Assembly (NCBI GenBank): GCA_964627855.1
Contig: CAZVLE010000090.1
Location: 1 to 10,030 of the forward strand
DNA from: CAZVLE01 sp964627855
GTDB taxonomy: Bacteria; Bacillota; Dethiobacteria; DTU022
Direction of reading: 5' to 3'
DNA length: 10,030 bases
Shown here: one piece after another, positions 1-5,986 of the stretch
How positions within the stretch are numbered: the first letter of the stretch is position 1
Layout: each line of letters opens with the position of its first letter
Position numbers and translations under genes: made by a program
Notes under the pieces: model-generated
What the model was told of the DNA's origin: nothing
What the model saw: only the letters and a program-made list of their open reading frames with translations
Databases searched by the model: none

Positions 1-282
1 TGCTTCGGCTGAGGTGAGCAATTTGCGGTCTGGTTCGAGCAGTTCAATCTGCATTGTTTCATCGTCAGGGCTGCCGTACTCGTACCACTTGTAAAAGCAG
101 TTATCAATTACCTGCATCACCAGGCGCTCTGGTCGGGGAGACTGCTGTTGTGCCAAATTGCCCTCATAAATTATATCTTCGTGGGCAGACAGAGCAGCAG
201 CTGGTTGAATGACTGGACCGCTTAGCAGAAAGGCTGCAAGAAGGAGATACTTGAATATAGCAGTTGCGGTTCGCAGCGTCAT
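1..282 (-). CDS. Secreted protein of unknown function (N-terminal 94 residues, cut by window edge)
   Basis: I do not recognise this gene. The frame is open from an ATG at 280-282 to the window edge without a stop. It begins with a clear Sec signal peptide: arginine and lysine in residues 4-11, a hydrophobic core around residues 12-21 (KYLLLAAFLL), then a small-residue stretch PAAALSA with likely cleavage after residue 30 or 33. The mature part seen so far is polar and mildly acidic, with one aromatic cluster (NCFYKWYEYG, residues 61-70). There is no lipobox, so it is probably exported and released or held by a C-terminal domain outside the window. A GGTGA Shine-Dalgarno lies a few bases upstream of the ATG, and a good promoter precedes it (TTGACT, 18 bp, TATAAT). 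It is transcribed divergently from the symporter genes. That a gene is here is fairly sure; its function is unknown. Confidence 0.72.
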   Translation of the reverse strand, partial: MTLRTATAIFKYLLLAAFLLSGPVIQPAAALSAHEDIIYEGNLAQQQSPRPERLVMQVIDNCFYKWYEYGSPDDETMQIELLEPDRKLLTSAEA

Positions 283-339
283 TATATCACCATACCGGCG
301 AAGGTTTTTTCAACCGGCTTTTCATAGAAAGTTGTTCAA

Positions 340-369
340 ATTATAGCAAGATTTTTACATGAAAGTCAA
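340..369 (-). promoter_or_regulatory. Promoter of the leftward secreted-protein gene
   Basis: Read on the minus strand, TTGACT (364-369) and TATAAT (340-345) are separated by 18 bp. The -10 is also of the extended type (TG one base upstream). It matches the vegetative sigma-A consensus closely and sits about 58 bp upstream of the ATG at 282. Seen by eye only; the start of transcription is not known. Confidence 0.68.
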
Positions 370-376
370 GTACTGC

Positions 377-407
377 TTGCAACATCTCCAGCGCAGTGTG
401 GTATAAT
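377..407 (+). promoter_or_regulatory. Promoter of the symporter genes
   Basis: A perfect TATAAT at 402-407 with the extended -10 dinucleotide TG at 399-400 lies about 38 bp upstream of the start at 446. The best -35 is TTGCAA at 377-382, with a longish 19-bp spacer, so the extended -10 probably carries much of the recognition. The -35 box lies 7 bp from the -35 of the divergent leftward promoter, so a regulator or polymerase bound at one could affect the other. Confidence 0.62.
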
Positions 408-445
408 GCTCAATAATTCAAGGCATCTAATAGGGAGGAGAAGGC

Positions 446-649
446 ATGTCGCTGGATGGGCAACGAATCTTCTGGGTAGTCTTGTTTTTGGTGATGATCC
501 TGGCCGCTTTTATTGTTCCCTTTACCCCTCTGATGAACAATTTAAACAGCATCTATGGGGCTTTTTTATTCTGGAATCTCTTTGCCATTATCGTAATAAT
601 TTGCCTCGGATTTATTACTGCCAGGTGGAGGGATGATCATGAACGCTAG
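446..649 (+). CDS. Small DUF3311-type membrane protein, symporter partner
   Basis: A 67-residue protein with two hydrophobic segments, roughly residues 8-26 and 38-58, and a charged C-terminal tail (ARWRDDHER). This size, the two-helix layout and the position directly before a sodium:solute symporter gene fit the DUF3311 family, of which Bacillus subtilis YhjC (next to the symporter YhjB) is an example. Such small partners may help assembly or activity of the carrier, but their role has not been worked out in general. The start is fixed by a strong GGGAGGAG Shine-Dalgarno about six bases before the ATG. The 3' end overlaps the next gene by 11 bp in another frame, so the two are very likely translationally coupled. 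Family assignment rests on size, topology and context, not on a search. Confidence 0.8.
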   Translation: MSLDGQRIFWVVLFLVMILAAFIVPFTPLMNNLNSIYGAFLFWNLFAIIVIICLGFITARWRDDHER

Positions 650-2117
650 TATCATCTATGTTGCTCTCTTCGTATATTTTGTTGTGGGCAGCCTGGTTGC
701 CCGCCATGCCGGAAGTAAACTCGGTGGTGGGGTTAATGATTTTTTTCTCGCCGGCCGGTCGCTTGGCGGCATTGTTGCAGCCCTGACCTACAGCGCCACT
801 ACTTACAGCGCTTTCATGCTTGTCGGTTTAGCCGGCTTTACCTATATTGGCGGGGTCGGGGCGCTTGGTTTTGAATTAATCTATCTTTCCGGGCTGATTC
901 TTGTTGCTTTTTTCGGCCCGCGCTTCTGGCTCGTCGGCAGGCGCTACAACTACCTTACCCCTACCGAAATGCTTGGTGACCGCTACCAGAGCAAAGCAGT
1001 TGCCGTGGTTTCCGCAGTTGCAGCGGTTATTTTTCTTATTCCTTACAGCGCTGTTCAGCTTATCGGCATCGGGGCTTTGCTTGAAGGTATCTCAGGTGGA
1101 GCCATCCCTTACATGCTCGGGGTTGGTATTGCCGCTTTTATCGCAGTTTACTGGACCTGGACAGGTGGTTTAAGGGCAGTTGCCTGGACCGATTCTTTAC
1201 AAGCCGCCGTCATGCTAACCGTGGCAGTTTTATCGGTATTATTTATTGCTTACCGTGGTTTCGGTGGTTTCGGGGGCATGTTTAGCCAGCTTGAAACGCA
1301 GTATCCAGCCTGGCTCTCTGTACCCGGGCCCGGTTTTTTTAACATTAATGCTTTTGTCGGTTTGACCTTGCCCTGGTTTTTCTTTTCTCTTTCCAACCCG
1401 CAGGTTAGCCAGCGCCTTTTTGTGCCGCGTTCTCTGGGGCAGATGAGAATAATGGTAATGGGATTTCTCATTTTTGGTTTTATCTATACCCTTGTCTCCA
1501 TTTTATGGGGTTTTTCGGCCCGCCTGCTTTTGCCTGGGTTGGAAGTTGCCGACAGTGCCACGCCGGCCTTACTTGGTTTGAACCTCGTTCCCTCTTCTAT
1601 TGCCCTACTGGTTATGCTCGGCATCTGTGCGGCAGCTGTATCCACCGTTAATTCGATCATTCTGACCCTTTCTTCGATGGTCTGTCGCGATGTCTTCAAG
1701 AATGTTTCATCTGAGGCAAATGAAGAGAGGGAGCTTCTAATTGGCAAGATATTCGTGCCTCTTTTTACGGCATTAATCGTTGCCTTTGCCACCCTCCGCC
1801 TTGACCTGATTGCCGCGTTGTCGGTTGCTTCGTCTGCCGGCCTGCTGGTAATGGTGCCGGCCCTGGTTGGTTCCTTTTTCTGGAAAAGAGGCACTGCGGC
1901 AGCCGTATTGGCCAGTATCGTGGTGGGCGGCCTGGTGGCTACCATCTTCCAGTATGGAGGTTTAAAACCGCTGGGACTCTGGCCCGGTGTCTGGAGCGGC
2001 ATGATTTCGGTGGTACTTTTTGTTGTTGTCAGCCTTCTGACCAAAGCTCCGGAGACTAAGGCTGCCGAATTTATAGGTTACCTGAGTGATGAGCTTGGCC
2101 GGCGCAAAGTCATTTAA
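639..2117 (+). CDS. Sodium:solute symporter (SSS family)
   Basis: A 492-residue integral membrane carrier of the SSS/PanF-PutP type, expected to import a small organic solute with sodium across the cytoplasmic membrane. Residue numbers are from the preferred start. The family pattern is clear: DFFLAGRSLGG (34-44) after the first helix, the TGGLRAVAWTD stretch (175-185) typical of PanF-like members, PQVSQR (254-259), and AAAVSTVNSIILTLSS (331-346). In the last, the Ser-Thr pair (335-336) corresponds to the Na2 sodium site of characterised members. About 12-13 hydrophobic segments can be counted and length is normal. The ATG at 639 is preferred over an in-frame ATG at 633 because the GGAGGG site at 627-632 sits six bases before it but directly against the earlier one. 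The substrate is unknown; methylated amines, carboxylates or pantothenate-like compounds are all possible. Confidence 0.9.
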   Translation: MNASIIYVALFVYFVVGSLVARHAGSKLGGGVNDFFLAGRSLGGIVAALTYSATTYSAFMLVGLAGFTYIGGVGALGFELIYLSGLILVAFFGPRFWLVGRRYNYLTPTEMLGDRYQSKAVAVVSAVAAVIFLIPYSAVQLIGIGALLEGISGGAIPYMLGVGIAAFIAVYWTWTGGLRAVAWTDSLQAAVMLTVAVLSVLFIAYRGFGGFGGMFSQLETQYPAWLSVPGPGFFNINAFVGLTLPWFFFSLSNPQVSQRLFVPRSLGQMRIMVMGFLIFGFIYTLVSILWGFSARLLLPGLEVADSATPALLGLNLVPSSIALLVMLGICAAAVSTVNSIILTLSSMVCRDVFKNVSSEANEERELLIGKIFVPLFTALIVAFATLRLDLIAALSVASSAGLLVMVPALVGSFFWKRGTAAAVLASIVVGGLVATIFQYGGLKPLGLWPGVWSGMISVVLFVVVSLLTKAPETKAAEFIGYLSDELGRRKVI

Positions 2118-2189
2118 GCCCTTACTGACCGGTGCTATGAGTATGAGTATGAGCAGGAGTTATCGATTAACCATAAGGATTGATTGTGC

Positions 2190-3008
2190 ATGTCTGAGCT
2201 GGAGCTGAAAGTAAAAACCCTTGAAAAAAACCTGGCTGCTTTAAAAAGCGTTGTTGTGGCTTTTTCCGGCGGGGTGGATAGTGCGTTTTTACTCTTCAAG
2301 GCTTTGCAGACCTTGGGAAAAGATAAAGTTCTCGCTGTTACTGTTCACTCGCAGTTACACCCCGCGAGCGGGGCAGACCGGGCCGAGAAACTGGCCCGAA
2401 CGATGGGGGCAAAGCACCTGATCATGAGTTTAGATCTTCTGGCAGAACCAGCCGTGGCTGCCAATACTTCTGACCGCTGTTACCACTGTAAGAAAACGAT
2501 TTACTGCAAGTTGCTCGAACTGACTGAGAAACGCGGGTTTGCTGTATTGCTGGACGGCACAAATGCCGATGACAGGGCTGATCACCGGCCCGGCTTTCGG
2601 GCCCTGAAGGAGCTGGCTGTCCCCAGTCCTTTACTGGAAGCAGGTTTATATAAAAACGAGATCAGGGAACTGTCCAGGCAGGCAGGCCTGGTTACCTGGA
2701 ACAGGCCTGCAGAGGCTTGCCTGGCTTCGCGGGTTCCCTACGGCCAGAAGATCGACTCCAGTGCATTGCGGCAGGTCGAAGAGGCTGAACTGTTTTTACG
2801 GGATCTGGGTTACGAAGGTGACCTCAGGGTTCGGCGTCATGGCAATCTGGCCCGCATCGAAATAAAAAGAACTGACTACGAACGCCTTTTAGGCGACCGT
2901 GAAGCAGTTCTAAGCAAATTTAAGCAGCTCGGATTTCTTTACATTACCCTTGACCTGGACGGTTTCATCTCGGGCAGCATGAACCGCCCCCTGCGACTTG
3001 ATCACTAG
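2190..3008 (+). CDS. larE: LarE-type ATP-dependent sulfur transferase
   Basis: A 272-residue cytoplasmic enzyme of the LarE family. It adenylylates and then thiolates the pyridinium carboxylates during synthesis of the nickel-pincer nucleotide cofactor of lactate racemase and relatives. The PP-loop SGGVDS (residues 26-31) is the ATP pyrophosphatase signature. RCYHCKK (96-102) supplies a CxxC pair, C97 and C100. PAEACLASRVPYG (173-185) holds C177, which aligns with the sacrificial cysteine C176 of Lactobacillus plantarum LarE. Length is normal for the family. An in-frame TTG at 2184 is an alternative start: AAGGA at 2175-2179 is four bases before the TTG and ten before the ATG, so the choice is uncertain. 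The gene lies 72 bp after the symporter gene on the same strand. No larA, larB or larC is visible nearby, so the final acceptor enzyme is unknown. Confidence 0.9.
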   Translation: MSELELKVKTLEKNLAALKSVVVAFSGGVDSAFLLFKALQTLGKDKVLAVTVHSQLHPASGADRAEKLARTMGAKHLIMSLDLLAEPAVAANTSDRCYHCKKTIYCKLLELTEKRGFAVLLDGTNADDRADHRPGFRALKELAVPSPLLEAGLYKNEIRELSRQAGLVTWNRPAEACLASRVPYGQKIDSSALRQVEEAELFLRDLGYEGDLRVRRHGNLARIEIKRTDYERLLGDREAVLSKFKQLGFLYITLDLDGFISGSMNRPLRLDH

Positions 3009-3425
3009 CTAATCGAGAACCCACCATTCATCTTCCCACTGGTCTTTCAGGCTTTCCTCGCGGTGCCACCATTCTTCATCTGAACCTTCCTTGATTACCC
3101 CGTTAACCTTCATATCTATTCTGTGTTTAAATACCGAACCGGGATAAGGCTCGATTTTGGACAGATCGGGTTTTTGCTTATCCTCTTCTTCTGCTTGTTC
3201 AGTATTACTTTCTTTGCTAAAATTCTTTGCCATATCATTGCTTGGTTTGTAAGCCCGGTTTTCTTTCCTGATCTGTTCAAATTCTTTAGCTATTTCAAGG
3301 GCAGTAAGGGTAGATTGCTCTTCTTTCACTTCTTCCGCCGGGGAAAGATCTTCTGAACAACTGATTAGAAAAATGCTGCCGGCTATTAACAGGAACAGTG
3401 ATAATGTAATCTTTAACCGCTTCAT
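3009..3425 (-). CDS. Small acidic lipoprotein of unknown function
   Basis: A 138-residue predicted lipoprotein. It has a positively charged start (MKRLK), a hydrophobic core to residue 21 and a lipobox LISC, with C23 as the lipid-bearing cysteine, so the mature protein should sit on the outer face of the cytoplasmic membrane. The mature chain is highly charged and glutamate-rich, probably largely disordered or helical between residues 24 and 92. A more ordered C-terminal part follows, with EPYPGSVF (92-99) and five tryptophans in the last 20 residues (W119, W120, W130, W134, W135), arranged as two similar DEEWW/EDEWW patches. I do not recognise the family. A GGGGTGA Shine-Dalgarno precedes the ATG, supporting the start. 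It converges on larE with no base between the two stop codons. Confidence 0.78.
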   Translation of the reverse strand: MKRLKITLSLFLLIAGSIFLISCSEDLSPAEEVKEEQSTLTALEIAKEFEQIRKENRAYKPSNDMAKNFSKESNTEQAEEEDKQKPDLSKIEPYPGSVFKHRIDMKVNGVIKEGSDEEWWHREESLKDQWEDEWWVLD

Positions 3426-3443
3426 TTTTCTTCACCCCTATTA

Positions 3444-3452
3444 ATTATAACA
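3444..3452 (-). promoter_or_regulatory. Extended -10 promoter of the lipoprotein gene
   Basis: Read leftward this is TGTTATAAT, an extended -10 with a perfect hexamer, 18 bp upstream of the ATG at 3425. No good -35 is visible at the usual distance; TTCGAG at 3469-3474 with a 19-bp spacer is the best and is weak. The short distance gives a very short leader that still holds the Shine-Dalgarno. Confidence 0.5.
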
Positions 3453-3532
3453 CAGGTCTTTTTATCTGCTCGAAGGCTGAACTTGTTAGCGTCGAAATAT
3501 TTTTTCAAGATATAGTGTCAATAGTTCAAGTA

Positions 3533-3541
3533 TGTTATAAT
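3533..3541 (+). promoter_or_regulatory. Candidate distal promoter (extended -10) for the methyltransferase cluster
   Basis: TGTTATAAT is a perfect extended -10. The -35 region is poor: GTGTCA at 3515-3520 has only a 15-bp spacer. Initiation here would give a leader of about 260 nt before the corrinoid protein start at 3809. Confidence 0.4.
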
Positions 3542-3691
3542 AAAGTAGATTTATTTATGTAAATATTGGTAATAATTACAGATATATTAAGTTTATTTGC
3601 AGTTGGCGCTGGATAGAGATGATTAAACTATTGTCTGGATTCGGTTTTTGTTGCCGGCTGCTTTTTATATTCAATTTAAAGCTGAGGTTTG

Positions 3692-3722
3692 GAGAAGAGT
3701 ATCCGGTTCCTGGCCGGTTCTC
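3692..3722 (+). repeat. Direct repeat CCGGTTC-N4-CCGGTTC within a potential hairpin
   Basis: The 7-bp unit CCGGTTC occurs at 3703-3709 and 3714-3720, so the copies are 11 bp apart, about one turn of the helix on the same face. The same bases can fold: GAGAA (3692-3696) pairs with TTCTC (3718-3722), and CCGG (3703-3706) with CCGG (3714-3717), leaving a 6-nt bulge and a 7-nt loop. The repeat covers the -35 position of the TATAAT at 3729, so a protein binding site is at least as likely as an RNA structure. No regulator gene is next to it. Confidence 0.4.
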
Positions 3723-3728
3723 TGGTTT

Positions 3729-3734
3729 TATAAT
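3729..3734 (+). promoter_or_regulatory. Candidate proximal -10 for the methyltransferase cluster
   Basis: A perfect TATAAT lies 74 bp before the preferred TTG start at 3809. The -35 region is weak (TTCCTG at 3707-3712, 16-bp spacer) and overlaps the paired CCGGTTC repeats, which would suit a promoter that needs an activator. Seen by eye only. Confidence 0.4.
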
Positions 3735-3808
3735 GTAAACCCTTAAGACTAAGAGGGCTTTGCTAGTGAATCTGGCATGATCATGCAATGAATGGAGGAG
3801 TGCCTGCA

Positions 3809-4462
3809 TTGAAGGAAGTTTTAGAGAAGGTTGCCCTGTCAGTGCTGGAAGGTAAAAAAGATGAGACTATAAGCCTGGTGAAAACAAGCCTGCAAAGCGG
3901 TATTAAGCCCCTGGATATTATCTCAGGTGGTCTCACCGTTGGTTTGGACCAGGTTGGTGACAAGTTTGATCAGGGAGAATACTATCTTCCCGACATGATG
4001 CTTGCCGCAGAGGCAATGAATGGAGCAATAGATTACCTGGCCCCTCACCTGGAAGCAGAAAAAAGCGCTGCTGAGGATAAGGTGGTGCGGGTTGTAATAG
4101 GTACCGTCAAAGGAGACCTTCACTCGATTGGCAAAGACATCGTTATCATGATGATGAAAGCGGCGGGTATGGAGGTAACCGATCTCGGTATCGATGTATC
4201 ATCTGCCGCCTTTATCCATGCTGTAGAAGAAAAAGAAGCTGCAGTTCTGGGCATATCTGCCCTGATGACTACCACGATCCAGGAACAGAAAAATATTATC
4301 GATCTGCTAAAAGAAAAAGGTCTGCGGGAGCAAGTCAAGGTTATTGTCGGGGGTGCGCCTCTATCGGAGGAGTGGGCTTTGAAAATTGGTGCTGATGCCT
4401 ACGCTGCCGATGCTATTGCCGGTGTGAAAAAAATTAAAGACATGCTCGGGTTGACCCGCTAG
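3809..4462 (+). CDS. Methyltransferase corrinoid protein (MtbC/MttC/MtgC type)
   Basis: A 217-residue cobalamin-binding protein that carries the methyl group on cobalt between a substrate methyltransferase and a methylcorrinoid:tetrahydrofolate methyltransferase in the cytoplasm. It has the usual two parts: a four-helix cap (residues 1 to about 85, including YYLPDMMLAAEAM) and a Rossmann B12-binding domain from about residue 92. The DxHxxG motif is intact (GDLHSIG: D103, H105, G108), H105 being the lower cobalt ligand. Two further B12 loops, GISALMTTT (148-156) and VGGAPL (180-185), are also present. Length is normal. The start is set by GGAGGAG at 3794-3800, eight bases before the TTG at 3809. 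An upstream in-frame ATG at 3788 lies before this ribosome site and lacks one of its own. It is followed after 14 bp by its partner methyltransferase. Confidence 0.93.
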   Translation: MKEVLEKVALSVLEGKKDETISLVKTSLQSGIKPLDIISGGLTVGLDQVGDKFDQGEYYLPDMMLAAEAMNGAIDYLAPHLEAEKSAAEDKVVRVVIGTVKGDLHSIGKDIVIMMMKAAGMEVTDLGIDVSSAAFIHAVEEKEAAVLGISALMTTTIQEQKNIIDLLKEKGLREQVKVIVGGAPLSEEWALKIGADAYAADAIAGVKKIKDMLGLTR

Positions 4463-4476
4463 AAAGAGGTGGTTGT

Positions 4477-5916
4477 TTGCTATTTGAACCATTAAGCGAA
4501 GCCGATATACAGTTAATCCATGATCAGACCCTGAAGATTCTTTCCGATACCGGGGCAATAGTTGAAGGTAACGAAGCCCTGGAAATACTGCAGGATGCAG
4601 GATGCCATAAGGAAGGTAACAGGCTTCTTTTCCCCCGAAAACTGGTTGAAGATTGCCTGGCTAATCGCGTGCCGGTTACTTTATATGGTGTTGACGAAAA
4701 GATCGTTTTGCCCCTGACTGATGCACCACGCTCATATACGCACAACTTCGGTTCGGTTTCCATGCTGCTTGATCATCACGATCATAAGATTCGGGAAGCC
4801 TTTCTTGAAGATCTCCTGGTTTTTATCAGGATTAGCGATCAATTGCCTAACCTTGACATGGTTGTTCCCAGTATCAGGCCTGTAGATCTGCCGGAAGAGA
4901 TTGCCTCACTGGCTATGACTGCTTATGCTTTGCAGTATACGACAAAGCCGGTCGACATCGGGACTGCTTCTGACCCGTGGGAGATCCGCTACCTGATCAG
5001 GCTTGCTGCCGCCGTGAGAGGCGGGTTGGAAGAGCTGATCAGGAAGCCAATGGGAACCCTTTCGATTTCGCCACTCAGTCCCCTACACTTTCCTGAAGAT
5101 ATCAGTGAAGCTATTATTGAAAGCGCCCGCAGCGAACTACCGGTTACCATGTTGCCCTGCCCTACCCGGGGGTTAACGGCCCCCATTACCCTGGCCGGCG
5201 GACTGGTTCAGCAAAATGCCGAACAGCTAGCCTTTCTGACCCTTGCCCGCCTGATTAACCGGCAACTACCCCTTGTTTATACCTGCCGCCTGGCTACGGC
5301 CGACATGCGTACCGGCTGTGTAAGTGGTAGAGACCCCGATCTAGGTTATGCCGGAGCCTGTGTGGCGCAAATTGCCCGCTGGTACGGCCTCCCTTCCGGA
5401 GTTTATGGCATGGATACCGGCTCGGTTCTTCCTGATTTGCAATCCGGTTTCGAAAGGGCTATCAACTGCCTGTACCCGGCCATGGCCGGGGCTACCTTTA
5501 TCTCCGGTATGGGCCTGCTCAATGCCGGCTTGCTGGCAAGCGCCGAACAGCTGGTTATTGACAATGAAATATATGCCATGATCACGCATCGCCAGGAAGG
5601 AATTGCCGTCGACGAGGAAACGATTGGTGCGGAAGTTGTTAAAGCCGTGATGAATGGTGGACATTTCCTGGCCCAGGAGCATACCCGGAGCTATATGCGT
5701 GCCGGGGAAATTTTCCAGGGCTGCCTTGGCAATGCCGCCCCTTTCGAAGAGTGGCGCTCAAAAGGTAGCCGCACTATGCGTGAGGAAGCATTTGAAAGAA
5801 TTGAACAATTACTGGCCGCATACCAGGGACCATTGGTCAATGAAACGGTCAGCCGGGAAATAGAGAACATTCTTGCTGAGGCAATGGCGGAAAAAAAGCA
5901 TAAATCTGAGGTTTAA
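4477..5916 (+). CDS. MttB-family non-pyrrolysine methyltransferase
   Basis: A 479-residue member of the trimethylamine methyltransferase (MttB) superfamily. Family features run the whole length: the N-terminal LSEADIQLIHDQTLKIL (6-22), GSVSMLLDH (92-100), KPVDIGTAS (157-165), and the C-terminal barrel part GMDTGSVLPDLQSGFERA (311-328) with MAGATFISGMGLLNAG (336-351). True MttB uses pyrrolysine read from an in-frame UAG. Here there is no internal stop of any kind, so this belongs to the non-Pyl group that includes MtgB (glycine betaine), MtpB (proline betaine), MtcB (carnitine) and MtyB (gamma-butyrobetaine). It should transfer a methyl group from a quaternary or other N-methylated amine to the cobalt of the corrinoid protein encoded just upstream. 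A TTG start is supported by AGAGGTGG some five bases before it; no better start lies nearby. The exact substrate is unknown; the transporter genes after it are the main clue. Confidence 0.93.
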   Translation: MLFEPLSEADIQLIHDQTLKILSDTGAIVEGNEALEILQDAGCHKEGNRLLFPRKLVEDCLANRVPVTLYGVDEKIVLPLTDAPRSYTHNFGSVSMLLDHHDHKIREAFLEDLLVFIRISDQLPNLDMVVPSIRPVDLPEEIASLAMTAYALQYTTKPVDIGTASDPWEIRYLIRLAAAVRGGLEELIRKPMGTLSISPLSPLHFPEDISEAIIESARSELPVTMLPCPTRGLTAPITLAGGLVQQNAEQLAFLTLARLINRQLPLVYTCRLATADMRTGCVSGRDPDLGYAGACVAQIARWYGLPSGVYGMDTGSVLPDLQSGFERAINCLYPAMAGATFISGMGLLNAGLLASAEQLVIDNEIYAMITHRQEGIAVDEETIGAEVVKAVMNGGHFLAQEHTRSYMRAGEIFQGCLGNAAPFEEWRSKGSRTMREEAFERIEQLLAAYQGPLVNETVSREIENILAEAMAEKKHKSEV

Positions 5917-5986
5917 TCTTTAAGGAGGTGTCTTTTACTATACTGTTTGGCCCGGGAGGGGAATACTGAAAAGGGAGGTTTTAAAT
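5917..5986 (+). promoter_or_regulatory. Spacer with three Shine-Dalgarno-like sites before the binding-protein gene
   Basis: This 70-bp spacer holds AAGGAGGTG (5922-5930), GGGAGGGG (5954-5961) and AAGGGAGG (5971-5978). Only the last has a start codon at a proper distance (GTG at 5987, eight bases on) and fixes that start. The first two have no ATG, GTG or TTG start opening a useful frame behind them. They may be ribosome standby sites or chance purine runs. No terminator-like hairpin is seen, so read-through from the methyltransferase gene is likely. Confidence 0.45.

Larger units (their letters stand above)
3426..3808. other. Intergenic control region without a convincing gene
   Basis: A 383-bp stretch, AT-rich in its left half, between the leftward lipoprotein gene and the rightward corrinoid/methyltransferase cluster. 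It contains the lipoprotein promoter, two candidate rightward -10 elements (3533-3541 and 3729-3734), a direct repeat with a potential hairpin (3692-3722), a 12-bp palindrome (3775-3786) and the Shine-Dalgarno for the gene at 3809. I looked for the conserved boxes of cobalamin, glycine and SAM riboswitches and saw none. No open frame here has both a ribosome site and a plausible protein. If transcription starts at the left candidate, the leader would be about 260 nt, long enough for an RNA-level control element. Confidence 0.5.

Noticed and set aside
1484..2044. Leftward 186-codon open frame opposite the symporter gene
   Set aside because: It lies wholly inside the well-supported SSS gene, has low-complexity Thr/Arg-rich content and no ribosome site; it is a shadow of the real gene.
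2137..2154. Three tandem ATGAGT/ATGAGC hexamers between the symporter gene and larE
   Set aside because: The frame they open is 24 codons, has no ribosome site, is out of frame with larE and carries no recognisable peptide; probably a small slippage repeat.
3775..3786. Perfect 12-bp palindrome GCATGATCATGC just before the ribosome site
   Set aside because: A 12-bp perfect palindrome is expected about twice by chance in 10 kb, so without conservation data it is not called an operator.
3542..3787. Cobalamin (B12) riboswitch in the leader of the corrinoid gene
   Set aside because: Looked for because of the gene's function, but the B12-box and the other conserved boxes are not visible.
3788..3808. 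In-frame ATG at 3788 as start of the corrinoid protein (7 extra residues)
   Set aside because: No ribosome site precedes it, while a strong GGAGGAG lies behind it at 3794-3800, correctly spaced for the TTG at 3809; related proteins also begin close to that TTG.
5943..5969. CTG-initiated 8-codon peptide behind AAGGAGGTG
   Set aside because: CTG is a rare start and the spacing of 12 bases from the site is too long; more likely a chance frame.
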